A DNA stretch of 64,000 bases, taken from positions 62,001-126,000 of the forward strand of contig QGVH01000007.1 in assembly GCA_003242735.1 (NCBI GenBank), given 5' to 3'. Positions within the stretch are counted from its first letter, which is position 1, and each line of letters starts with the position of its first letter. This DNA is from a bacterium. GTDB lineage: Bacteria > Gemmatimonadota > Gemmatimonadetes > Longimicrobiales > RSA9. Shown here piece by piece: positions 37,364-45,325 of this stretch. Below the pieces are notes generated by a model that searched no databases, was not told where the DNA came from, and saw nothing but the letters and a program-made list of their open reading frames with translations. Made by a program: the position numbers and the translations under genes.

Positions 37364-38908
37364 ATGCGCATGCGACGGGCGTTCCATCGGCTCGGTCTCT
37401 CTTCCCGCGGACGCTGGGCTGCGGCCCTGCTCGGCGGCTCGGCCGCAGCGGTCGTGCTGCTGTTCGCGCCCTGGCGCGAAGGGCCCGCGCAGCTCGAGCT
37501 GGTCGCTCTGACTCCGGACGGATCGTTCGCGTCCTCCGTCGCCATCCCCGCGTCCTGGGCGGACACGCTGTACGCCGCTCCGGGGATCGCCGCCCGGGTG
37601 CCGCTGATCCTGGGCGTGCGCAACACCGGCGGCGAGCCCGCGCGGCCCCAGCGGGTCGAGATCAGCGCGCCGTCGCGCATCCACCTCACTCGGCCTGACG
37701 GCCGCCCGCTCCAGGGCTACACCGTCGCCGGCAGCCCGCTCATCCGCTACGAGCTCTCCGGCGGCTTCCCGGTCATCCGGCCCGGACGCATGCCCACGCT
37801 CCTGCCCGCACTGGACACCCTCTGGCTCGAGCTCGTCGTCCCCTCCTTCTACTGCATGACGCTCTCGGACTCGGTGCCCGAGTTCGTGCCGGCGCCGCGC
37901 CCCGATCCGGTGGCGGTCTCGCGCGTCCAGATCTTCTACTCCTTCGAGGGCGACGAGCTGAAGGGCCGCCAGACCGGACTCCTCACGGTGCAGCTCGACC
38001 CGGCGCTCATCGCCGCGGAGACGCCGGAGCCGCCGCCGGTGTTCCCCGTCGAGATGCGAGAGCCGGGGCTGCCGCTGCCCGCCTTCGAGTGGTTGCAGTA
38101 CGAGGGCAGCCGCCACGGCTTCTGCGGCGAGCCGGAAGAGCCCCTCGAACTCTTCACCACGGTGTGGACCACGCCGTCCGGCGGGCGGTTCTTCGTGCTC
38201 TACTACGGCGGCGCGCCGCGCAAGTACCTCTTCGACCTGGACAGGGACAGCATCATCGAGCTCGAGATGTGGGATCCCGATGCCGACGGCCGGTTCGAGG
38301 CCCGCCGCGCGGCGCGGCTCGCCATTCCGCCGTTCCTGCTGCCGCGGCGCGAGCCCGTGCCGCAGTACAATGTCCTCGCGCTCGCCGAGCTCGAGCCGGA
38401 CAGCCTCGCACAGCTCGACCGCTTCCGCGGCGCCACCACCTACGAGGTGAAGGCGCCGAAGCAGGAGAGGACGGCATCCGGCCGGTTCCGGCCCATGGCG
38501 GTGGGCCGGGACCGGGACGAAGACGACAAGTCCCCGCGCTACACCGTCACGTGGGGCCGCACGTACGCCGCGGCCGACGCGGCCCGTGTGACCGCCCCGT
38601 CTGCCCCGCGCATCACGCGTGGCGCGCCTTCCGGCCGCGAGACCGCGCAGGCCGCGCCTCCACCGCGCGGGCGCGCGACCGAGCCCGGCACGCCGCCGCT
38701 ACACGCGGAGCGTGAGCGCGCGGCGCCGGACACGGATGAGCGCGTCGCCCGGGATCGCACGCAGGATGCGGAACGCGCAGAAGCCGACGCGGACGTCGCG
38801 GAGCGCCCGGGCGCGGCGCAGATCCCGCCCGGGCGCAGGTTCCGGGAGGCCCGCAAGCCCATCCGCCTGCTCGGCCGGCCCGCGGAGCCGGACGCCGGGC
38901 CGCCGTAG
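37364..38908 (+). CDS. Hypothetical exported protein with low-complexity C-terminal tail
   Basis: A 514-residue protein without a family I can name. One hydrophobic anchor (about 17-35) is followed by a beta-rich extracytoplasmic region (RVPLILGVRNTGGEPARPQRVEISAPSR) with an FN3/Ig-like look, and a two-cysteine region (SFYCMTLSDS and HGFCGEPEEPLEL). A segment reading YLFDLDRDSIIELEMWDPDADGRFEARR resembles a calcium-binding Asp/Asn loop. The last 130 residues are Arg/Ala/Pro/Asp-rich and probably disordered. Two ATGs (37364 and 37370) are possible. Its neighbours give no clue to function. Confidence 0.78.
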   Translation: MRMRRAFHRLGLSSRGRWAAALLGGSAAAVVLLFAPWREGPAQLELVALTPDGSFASSVAIPASWADTLYAAPGIAARVPLILGVRNTGGEPARPQRVEISAPSRIHLTRPDGRPLQGYTVAGSPLIRYELSGGFPVIRPGRMPTLLPALDTLWLELVVPSFYCMTLSDSVPEFVPAPRPDPVAVSRVQIFYSFEGDELKGRQTGLLTVQLDPALIAAETPEPPPVFPVEMREPGLPLPAFEWLQYEGSRHGFCGEPEEPLELFTTVWTTPSGGRFFVLYYGGAPRKYLFDLDRDSIIELEMWDPDADGRFEARRAARLAIPPFLLPRREPVPQYNVLALAELEPDSLAQLDRFRGATTYEVKAPKQERTASGRFRPMAVGRDRDEDDKSPRYTVTWGRTYAAADAARVTAPSAPRITRGAPSGRETAQAAPPPRGRATEPGTPPLHAERERAAPDTDERVARDRTQDAERAEADADVAERPGAAQIPPGRRFREARKPIRLLGRPAEPDAGPP

Positions 38909-39046
38909 CCACACGATCGCCGCGCACGCCGTCCACACCCGCTCAGCGCTTCCGATACGGGAACAGTTGTTGCTCTCCATCGCTCCCCGGGCGGCGGCCC
39001 ACACGCCCCGCCGTCGCAGTCGTCCACCGCATCACGCGAGACGGAG

Positions 39047-39442
39047 ATGACCAAGAAGCAGCGGGCACACCTGGAGAAGCGGCTGTTGCGCGAGCGCGAG
39101 CGTGCACTCAAGGTGCTCGCCCGCTTCAATGAGGACACGATCGAGGCGCGCACGGGCGGCGACGGCGACCTCACGTTCTACCCGCTGCACCTCGCGGACG
39201 AGGGGACGGACACGATCGAGCAGGAGAAGGGCTTCCTCCTGGCGAGCAAGGAGGGCCGGCTCGTCTACTGGATCGACGACGCGCTCCGCACGCTCTACCG
39301 CGAGCCCGAGCGCTTCGGCAAGTGCATTGATTGCGGCCGCGAGATCTCCTTCGAGCGGCTGGACATCGTACCTTGGGCGCGGCTGTGCATCGACTGCCAG
39401 CGCATCCAGGAGGAGCGCTTCGGCCTCGAGGAAGCCGCCTGA
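39047..39442 (+). CDS. DksA/TraR-type C4 zinc-finger protein
   Basis: A 131-residue protein with an N-terminal helical hairpin and a C-terminal C4 zinc finger (GKCIDCGREISFERLDIVPWARLCIDCQ), the DksA/TraR signature. Such proteins bind in the secondary channel of RNA polymerase and modulate initiation, often with ppGpp. It lacks the DxxDxA tip motif of E. coli DksA at the expected hairpin tip, so regulatory strength may differ. Confidence 0.9.
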   Translation: MTKKQRAHLEKRLLRERERALKVLARFNEDTIEARTGGDGDLTFYPLHLADEGTDTIEQEKGFLLASKEGRLVYWIDDALRTLYREPERFGKCIDCGREISFERLDIVPWARLCIDCQRIQEERFGLEEAA

Positions 39443-39524
39443 CGACGACGCCCGGCCGCCGCTCCCGGCGCCCGGGCGTCCCGACCCCACTCCCCGCCCG
39501 GCGACCCAACGGGCGCCGCAATGG

Positions 39525-39554
39525 TTGACGCCTCCCGCCTCCAGACTCTAGGTT
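39525..39554 (+). promoter_or_regulatory. Promoter ahead of the small membrane protein and amidohydrolase
   Basis: TTGACG, 18 nt, TAGGTT, with an expected start about 16 nt before the GTG at 39577. It probably serves both that gene and the overlapping amidohydrolase gene. Confidence 0.5.
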
Positions 39555-39576
39555 CCGACGGAAACGCTCCAGGCCC

Positions 39577-39822
39577 GTGATGATCCTGGCTTCCGTATCC
39601 CTCGGCTTCGCCCTCCTGGTGGCAGCGGCGGTGGTCGTGCACTACCGGCGTCGCGCCGCGTCTTCCGAGCCCGAACCCATCCTGACGGACGAGATGATCC
39701 GCCAGATCGAACGGGAGGGCTGGCTTCACCTCGACGACGGCGAGCCGCTCGACCTGGACGAGATCCGCCAGCAGGAGGAGCAGTTCTGGGAGGAATCGTG
39801 GGACGAACCCGACGAGTGGTGA
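39577..39822 (+). CDS. Small membrane-anchored acidic protein (81 residues)
   Basis: One N-terminal transmembrane helix (about 3-22), a basic stop (YRRR), then a very acidic cytoplasmic tail (EPILTDEMIRQIEREGWLHL through WDEPDEW). GTG at 39577 or ATG at 39580. Its stop overlaps the ATG of the amidohydrolase (TGATG), so translation is coupled. No family recognised. Confidence 0.72.
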   Translation: MMILASVSLGFALLVAAAVVVHYRRRAASSEPEPILTDEMIRQIEREGWLHLDDGEPLDLDEIRQQEEQFWEESWDEPDEW

Positions 39823-41495
39823 TGCTCTCTCGTGCGGCGGCCCTCGCCGCGGCGTGCATCGGCGTGGCCGCCCTGCCGAACACGACCCTCGCACAGACGC
39901 CCGCCGGCACGCCGGCGTACGATTACCTGATCCGCGGCGGCACCGTCGTGGACGGCACCGGCGCGCCCGCGTTCACCGCCGACGTCGCGGTTCGCGGCGA
40001 CCGAATCGTCCGCGTCTCGCGTGAGCCGATCCCGCCCGAACAGGCGCGCACGGTCCTGAACGCGCGCGGGCTCGTCGTCGCACCCGGCTTCATCGACACG
40101 CACGCGCACGTCGAAGCGCTGCCGGCCCGACCGCTCGCCGAGAACTACCTGCGCCAGGGCGTCACGACCGTCGTATACGCACCCGACGGCGGAATGCCGT
40201 GGCCGTTCGGCGAGTACATCGCGCGCCTGCGCGAGCGCGGCCACGCGCCGAACATCGTGCTCTTCGCGGGCTTCAACACCGCCCGCAGCCACGTCATGGG
40301 CAGCGCGAACCGCGCGCCCACGCCCGAGGAACTCGAGCGCATGAAGGCCATGGTCGAGGAGGCCATGCGCGAGGGCGCGATCGGCATCTCGACCGGCCTG
40401 CGCTACGTCCCCGGCACGTACGCGACCACGGAGGAGGTGATCGAGGTCGCGCGCGTCGCCGCCCGTTACGGCGGGATCTACTCCTCGCACATCCGGGATG
40501 AGGGCGAGGGCGTGATCGAGGCGGTGGCGGAGGTGATCCGGATCGCGCGCGAGACCGGCATGCCCGCCCAGGTCTCGCACCACAAGCTCATGGGCCAGCC
40601 CCAGTGGGGCCAGAGCGTGCGCACCCTCGCCATGATCGACTCGGCCCGCGCCGAGGGGCTCGACATCACCATCGACGCCTACCCGTACACCGCCACGTCC
40701 ACCGGCACGGCCGTGCTCTTCCCCTCGTGGGCGCTCGCCGGCGGCCGCGACTCGCTCCGTGCACGGCTCGAGGATCCGGCGACGCGTGCACGCATCGTGG
40801 AGGGCATCAAGCGCACCATCCTCGAGGAGCGCGGCGGCGGCGACCTCTCCCGCATCCAGCTCGCCGCCGTGTCGTTCAACCGCGCGTGGGAAGGGAAGAC
40901 GTTCGCGGACATCGCGCGCGAGCGCGGCCGCGAGCCGGACCTGGACTTCGCCGCGGAACTCGCCATCGAGATCCAGCTCCAGGGCGGCGCGAGCGGCGTG
41001 TGGCACGTGGTGGATGAAGAGGACGTGCGGCGCATCCTGCGCCACCCGTGGACCATGATCTCCTCCGATGGCGAGCTCTCGGCGCTCGGCCACGGGCACC
41101 CGCACCCCCGCGGCTACGGCGCCTTCGCCCGCGTGCTCGGCCACTACGTGCGCGAGGAGGGCGTGCTGACGCTCGAGGAGGCGGTGCGCAAGATGACCTC
41201 GCTGCCCGCCTGGCGGATCGGCCAGCCGGAGCGCGGCAGGATCGCGGAAGGGATGTACGCCGACATCGTGGTGTTCGACCCGGCGCGGATCCGGGATCGC
41301 GCCACGTTCGCCGACCCGCACCAGTTCGCGGTCGGCGTGGAGCACGTGCTGGTCAACGGCGTGCCCGTCATCGTCGGCGCGTCGCTCACCGGCGAGAAGC
41401 CCGGGCGGGTGCTGACCCGGGGCGGCGGTTCTCACACGCCCCGGAAATCGGTCTCGATGACCTCCATGCCGCTGGCCGTCCTCACCAGCCGGTAG
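39822..41495 (+). CDS. Exported D-aminoacylase-like amidohydrolase
   Basis: A 557-residue amidohydrolase of the N-acyl-D-amino-acid deacylase group. The ATG at 39822 starts a signal peptide ending near TTLAQ; the earlier GTG at 39798 would put a basic extension in front. Metal-site elements are FIDTHAHVE, the YSSHIRDEG segment, QVSHHKLMG and MISSDGELSALGHGHPHPRG. The expected activity is removal of N-acyl groups from D-amino acids, possibly cell-wall fragments. Its last 64 bp overlap the end of thyX on the other strand. Confidence 0.9.
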   Translation: MLSRAAALAAACIGVAALPNTTLAQTPAGTPAYDYLIRGGTVVDGTGAPAFTADVAVRGDRIVRVSREPIPPEQARTVLNARGLVVAPGFIDTHAHVEALPARPLAENYLRQGVTTVVYAPDGGMPWPFGEYIARLRERGHAPNIVLFAGFNTARSHVMGSANRAPTPEELERMKAMVEEAMREGAIGISTGLRYVPGTYATTEEVIEVARVAARYGGIYSSHIRDEGEGVIEAVAEVIRIARETGMPAQVSHHKLMGQPQWGQSVRTLAMIDSARAEGLDITIDAYPYTATSTGTAVLFPSWALAGGRDSLRARLEDPATRARIVEGIKRTILEERGGGDLSRIQLAAVSFNRAWEGKTFADIARERGREPDLDFAAELAIEIQLQGGASGVWHVVDEEDVRRILRHPWTMISSDGELSALGHGHPHPRGYGAFARVLGHYVREEGVLTLEEAVRKMTSLPAWRIGQPERGRIAEGMYADIVVFDPARIRDRATFADPHQFAVGVEHVLVNGVPVIVGASLTGEKPGRVLTRGGGSHTPRKSVSMTSMPLAVLTSR

Positions 41496-42211
41496 TCCCC
41501 GAACAGCTCGGGAGCTTCGGCCTGGAAGACCTTGAGCAGCGCGATGGCGAGCCGGCGGATCTCCGCCTCCGCGCCCTCGGCGCCCCGCAGCTCCAGCACG
41601 TGACGCCACGCCCGCGCGTTCCCCGTCACCACGATCTTCGTCTCCACCGAGTTGGGCAGCACGCTGCGCGCCGCCTGCCGCGCCCGCTTGCGCCGCTGCG
41701 TGGCCGACGGCTCGTCCTTCACCTGCTCCTCGATCCGCGCGAGCAGCGCACGGTACTCCTCCAGCGAGCGCTCGCAGCTCCGTCGCCAGATCTCGAACGC
41801 CTCCGTCCCTTCCTCGATCTCCGGCGGCAGCACGAAGCCCACCTCCGACTCGTCCACGTACCGCTGGCTGAGCTGCGAGAACGAGAGGTGGCGGTGCCGC
41901 ACGAGCTCGTGCGTGAGGGAGCGGCTCACGCCCTCGATGAGAACGGTCCAGACCGCGTGCTCGATCACGCTGCCGTGGCGCACCTTCAGGATGTTGGCCA
42001 GGTACTCGCGGTTCGACGTGCGCCCCTGGATCAGCTTGTGGCCGCCCTCGAACCCCGCATCGGGCCCGAAGCTGAGGTAACAGATGCGACCCGCGAACTC
42101 GGCCACGGCCTGCGCCGGCACATCCGTGTCGCTCTTCCAGTTGATGTGCGGCGCGCCCAGGAACTGCTGGCGCGCGATGACCGTGACCTTCGGCTCGCGG
42201 AAGATCTGCAT
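41432..42211 (-). CDS. thyX: Flavin-dependent thymidylate synthase
   Basis: A 259-residue ThyX, making dTMP from dUMP with methylene-tetrahydrofolate and FAD. The signature RHRHLSFSQLSQR matches RHRxxSxxxxSxR, and NARAWRHVLELRG is the second conserved block. The start ATG at 42211 follows a weak ribosome-binding site. No thyA is visible in the window. Folate supply links it loosely to the one-carbon genes further on. It is convergent with, and overlaps, the amidohydrolase gene. Confidence 0.96.
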   Translation of the reverse strand: MQIFREPKVTVIARQQFLGAPHINWKSDTDVPAQAVAEFAGRICYLSFGPDAGFEGGHKLIQGRTSNREYLANILKVRHGSVIEHAVWTVLIEGVSRSLTHELVRHRHLSFSQLSQRYVDESEVGFVLPPEIEEGTEAFEIWRRSCERSLEEYRALLARIEEQVKDEPSATQRRKRARQAARSVLPNSVETKIVVTGNARAWRHVLELRGAEGAEAEIRRLAIALLKVFQAEAPELFGDYRLVRTASGMEVIETDFRGV

Positions 42212-42452
42212 CGTGGACTCTCCAGCGCCTTCGTTGTTGGGTGGAACGGGGAACGCCGCGCGTCGTGGTCGAGGGCCGCGGCGCCGGCCGGCCAAGGTAC
42301 GCCGCCGCGCCCCCGACCGACAAGGCCGGACCGCCGGGCGCCGCGGCTGGGCACACCGGGCGAGGCGAGCGGCGGCGCACGGCTTGCGGGTCGACCCACG
42401 CGCCGCCAAGATGGACGGCCCACGGACCAGCAACGACCACGGCAGAGCACGG

Positions 42453-42725
42453 ATGACCGAACCCACGGTACGCTTCCAGCCCACGCCCAACCCCAACGCC
42501 GGCAAGTTCGCCACAGACCGGACCGTCGTGCAGAGCGGGTCCAGGTCCTACTTCTCCGCGGAACAGGCGGCCGGCGACCCCGTCGCGGAGGCGCTGTTCG
42601 CCATCCCCGGCGTGGCCAGCGTCTTCATGGTCGCGGACTTCATCACCGTCACCAAGACGCCGCAGGCGCGATGGGAGGATCTCGCGCCCCGCGTCGAGCA
42701 GGTCATCCGCGAGACGCTGCGGTGA
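42453..42725 (+). CDS. Nfu N-terminal domain protein (Fe-S scaffold related)
   Basis: A 90-residue protein equal to the Nfu N-terminal domain alone. PTPNPNAGKF is its hallmark, and FAIPGVASVFMVADFITVTK follows. The C-terminal NifU-like CxxC domain that binds the Fe-S cluster is absent, so it is a stand-alone domain whose role is unclear. It lies 61 nt upstream of the PepP gene and is probably co-transcribed with it. Confidence 0.92.
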   Translation: MTEPTVRFQPTPNPNAGKFATDRTVVQSGSRSYFSAEQAAGDPVAEALFAIPGVASVFMVADFITVTKTPQARWEDLAPRVEQVIRETLR

Positions 42726-42786
42726 CCGGCGCCGCCCTCACCACGCCCCCTCCACGGCGCGGGGCCGCGCCACGGACGAGGAGCGA

Positions 42787-44115
42787 ATGAGTACGCACGC
42801 GTCGGACGGCGCGCTCTACGCCTCGCGCCGCGCCCGCGTGCTGGACGCGCTGGCGCCCGACGGGGTGATGATCCTGCCCGCAGCGCCCGAGCTGCGCCTC
42901 GGCCGCGACCTGGAGCTGCGCTATCAGCCCGACCCGGACCTCTACTACCTCACCGGATACACGGAGCCGGAAGCCGTCGCCGTCCTCGCGCCGTTCCGGT
43001 CCGAGGCGCCGTTCACCCTCTTCGTGCGGCCCCGGGACCCGGAACGAGAGCTGTGGACCGGACCCCGCGGCGGCACCGAGGCGGCGCTCGCCGTGTTCGG
43101 CGCGGACGAGGCGTACCCGATCGGCGAGCTGCCCGAGCGCCTGCCCGCCATCATCGCAGAGGCGAGCACCGTCTACTTCCGCCTCGGCACCGGCCGCGAC
43201 GACGTCGAATCCCTCGTGCGCACGTGCCTGATCCGCGCCCAGCGCGGCCGTCAGCGCGAGGGGCGCGGCCCGCGCACCCTCGTCGACCCGGGAGCCATCC
43301 TGGACGACATGCGGCTCATCAAGGACGCCCACGAGATCGCGCTGCTCAGGGACGCGGCGCGCATCACCGCCGAGGCGTTCCGGGAGGCGGCACCGCGGAT
43401 CCGGGCGGGCGCGGGCGAGTGGGAGATCGAGGCCGCCCTGGACGCCGCCTTCCGCAAGCGCGGCGCCTCCGGACCCGCGTTCCCGACCATCGTCGCCGCG
43501 GGCGCCAACGCCACCGTGCTGCACTACACGGACAACACCGCCACCCTCGAGGCAGGCCAGCTCCTCCTGATCGACGCCGGCGCCCGCTACCGCATGTACT
43601 GCGGCGATGTCAGCCGCACCTTCCCGGTCTCCGGCGCGTTCTCACCGGAGCAGCGCGATGTGTACGACGTCGTGCTCGCCGCGCACGACGCCGCCATCGC
43701 GCAGGTCAGGCCCGGCAGCACCATCGAGCAGGTGCACGAGGCGGCGCTCCGCACCGCGCTCGCGGCGCTCGTCGACCTGGGCGTGTTCCGGGGGACCGTG
43801 GACGAGTTGCTGGAGAAGAAGGAAGAGTACCGCGCGTTCCTGCCGCACCGGACGTCGCACTGGCTGGGACTGGACGTGCACGACGTCGGCGACTACGAGA
43901 CGGCCGGCCAGCACCGCCGCCTCGTGCCCGGAATGGTCCTCACCGTCGAGCCCGGGATCTATTTCCCCGCGAGCCACGACGCCGTCCCCGCCACGCTCCG
44001 GGGGACCGGCATCCGTATCGAGGACGACGTCCTCGTCACGCCCTCCGGGCACGAGGTGCTGACCGCGGCGCTGCCGGCCGCCGCAGAAGAGATGGAAGCG
44101 ATGGTGCGCGGGTGA
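42787..44115 (+). CDS. pepP: Xaa-Pro aminopeptidase (M24B family)
   Basis: A 442-residue aminopeptidase P removing N-terminal residues before proline. The creatinase-N-like domain (1-165) has DLYYLTGYTEPEAV. The pita-bread catalytic domain has the metal ligands in LLIDAGARYRMYCGDVSRTFPVSG, HRTSHWLGLDVHDVGDY, VEPGIYF and RIEDDVLVT. Length agrees with E. coli PepP (441). The ATG at 42787 follows GAGGAGCGA. The start of the minus-strand metalloprotein stop is 28 bp beyond its own stop. Confidence 0.95.
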   Translation: MSTHASDGALYASRRARVLDALAPDGVMILPAAPELRLGRDLELRYQPDPDLYYLTGYTEPEAVAVLAPFRSEAPFTLFVRPRDPERELWTGPRGGTEAALAVFGADEAYPIGELPERLPAIIAEASTVYFRLGTGRDDVESLVRTCLIRAQRGRQREGRGPRTLVDPGAILDDMRLIKDAHEIALLRDAARITAEAFREAAPRIRAGAGEWEIEAALDAAFRKRGASGPAFPTIVAAGANATVLHYTDNTATLEAGQLLLIDAGARYRMYCGDVSRTFPVSGAFSPEQRDVYDVVLAAHDAAIAQVRPGSTIEQVHEAALRTALAALVDLGVFRGTVDELLEKKEEYRAFLPHRTSHWLGLDVHDVGDYETAGQHRRLVPGMVLTVEPGIYFPASHDAVPATLRGTGIRIEDDVLVTPSGHEVLTAALPAAAEEMEAMVRG

Positions 44116-44143
44116 GGCCGCGGTGCGAGCCGCCGCTGGCCGC

Positions 44144-44674
44144 TCAGGCCGCCACCGCCTGCGCCAGGGCGGGCTTCGAGGCCGCGTACCGGCGCACCAG
44201 CGCCGCCGCCCGGCGGTTCACGCCCCGCTCCGTCACCGGCCGCCCGTCCCGCCACTGCTCGTAGTGCACCACCTCGTGCGCCAGGTCGTGCAGCACCTTC
44301 GCCAGCGCCGCGGAGCGCCCGTAGCCGTAGACCGTCTCCATCACGCGCATCGCGCCGGCGCCGAGGTAGATCCGGACCACGTCGGCCGGCGAGTGGTCCG
44401 CCGGCGGGATCACGAACACCGCCCACCCCGCCGGCCCGTCGTGACCCATCACCGTCGCCTGCGGCACCACCGTCACCAGCACCGGGTGGCGGAAGTCCAC
44501 CTCCCGCCTCAGCCACCGCGCGAACGCCTTGAGCTCCGCCCGCGCATCCTCGGGCACGCCGGGGTAGAACCGCAGCCGGAACCCGGGCAGGCCGGTCCGG
44601 ATGATCCGCGGCTCCCGTGCCCGATGGGGCGGGCCGTGGGCGTACAGGAAGTCTAACTTCTTGTCATACAGCAC
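44144..44674 (-). CDS. Small HExxH metallopeptidase-like protein
   Basis: A 176-residue cytoplasmic protein. The C-terminal half has HDLAHEVVHYEQWRDGR, an HExxH zinc motif, followed about 12 residues later by ERGVNRRAAALV. This offers a third ligand glutamate in the arrangement of small gluzincins. The N-terminal half has FRLRFYPGVPEDARAELKAFARWLRREVDF. The GTG at 44674 follows an ideal GGAGGTG site. No family name can be given with confidence. It is convergent with pepP. Confidence 0.75.
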   Translation of the reverse strand: MLYDKKLDFLYAHGPPHRAREPRIIRTGLPGFRLRFYPGVPEDARAELKAFARWLRREVDFRHPVLVTVVPQATVMGHDGPAGWAVFVIPPADHSPADVVRIYLGAGAMRVMETVYGYGRSAALAKVLHDLAHEVVHYEQWRDGRPVTERGVNRRAAALVRRYAASKPALAQAVAA

Positions 44675-44805
44675 GTTGCACCTCCACTGCCGGCATCGGC
44701 AATCCCCGGGCCGTCCCGCCGCCAGGACCGCCGCGTGCCGCAGCGCGTCCCGGCCCGCCGGGGCCGGCCCTGCCGCCCACTGGTACACGCCCTCCCTCGA
44801 CGGAA

Positions 44806-44840
44806 GTTCCTGAACAGTGTTATGTTCCTGAACACCGTTC
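44806..44840. promoter_or_regulatory. Operator-like repeats upstream of the TetR relic
   Basis: GTTCCTGAACA occurs twice in direct orientation (44806-44816, 44824-44834), 18 bp apart, and creates two palindromes, GAACA-N6-TGTTC (44812-44827) and GAAC-acc-GTTC (44830-44840). This is the layout of a TetR-family autoregulatory operator. A possible -10 (TATGTT, 44821) lies inside it. Confidence 0.55.
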
Positions 44841-44853
44841 GGCAGCGCGGGGC

Positions 44854-45070
44854 ATGGGCACTGGCGAACGCCGCCAGCGGCGGCGCGGAGCGCTCCGGGC
44901 CCGGATCGTCGAGGCGCCCTCGGGATCCTCGAGGCAGAGGGGCCCGATGCGCTCTCCAGCCGCTCCAGCGCCGAGCGGATCGACGACTTGCCGGCGACCG
45001 TCTACCTCTACGTCCGCGGCGAGGAGGCGTTGCTCCGGGAGCTCGCCGCGGTAGGGGACCGTCCGCCGCC
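44854..45070 (+). pseudogene. TetR family regulator, frameshifted and truncated after the HTH
   Basis: From the ATG at 44854 the frame reads basic residues then RGALRARIVEA. A one-base deletion near 44917 moves the homology to another frame, which reads LGILEAEGPDALSSRS, AERIDDLPATVYLYV and RGEEALLRELA. Joined, this is a standard TetR N-terminal DNA-binding domain. The ligand-binding C-terminal domain is absent; what follows is Arg/Gly/Pro-rich sequence. The operator-like repeats just upstream remain intact. The gene it controlled is unknown. Confidence 0.75.
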
Positions 45071-45270
45071 AGCCGCAGGCGGCCTCGCCGCTGACGATTG
45101 GACCGGCGTTCGTCCGGGGACCCGCTGGCGCGCCGGGAGGCTGGGCCCCATATTGGCCCCCGGCGACCGTCAACCGGTCCCGGCGATCCGCCGCGGGCGG
45201 AGCCGGGCCGCCCGTCGGAGGCGGGCAGGGCGCGCAGACGCCCCACCCGTCACCTGCGATGCGAACGTGC

Positions 45271-45304
45271 AGGCCCCTCCTGGCCGATCGGCCGGGAGGG
45301 GCCT
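45271..45304. repeat. Large perfect-type hairpin ahead of a histidine kinase
   Basis: AGGCCCCTCC-t-GGCCGATCGGCC-g-GGAGGGGCCT, a 34-nt nearly perfect palindrome whose end is 21 nt before the kinase ATG. There is no uridine run after it. It could be a leader structure affecting translation or a protein-binding site. Confidence 0.6.
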
Positions 45305-45325
45305 CGACATTCTGGTAGAGGGACC

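Noticed and set aside
39726-42440. Very long open frames antisense to the amidohydrolase and thyX
   Set aside because: High GC3 makes antisense frames long. The product is Arg/His/Gly-rich without motifs, while the sense genes have complete family signatures.
42453-42725. Complete NfuA Fe-S scaffold
   Set aside because: Only the N-terminal domain is present; the cluster-binding CxxC domain is absent and not encoded next to it.
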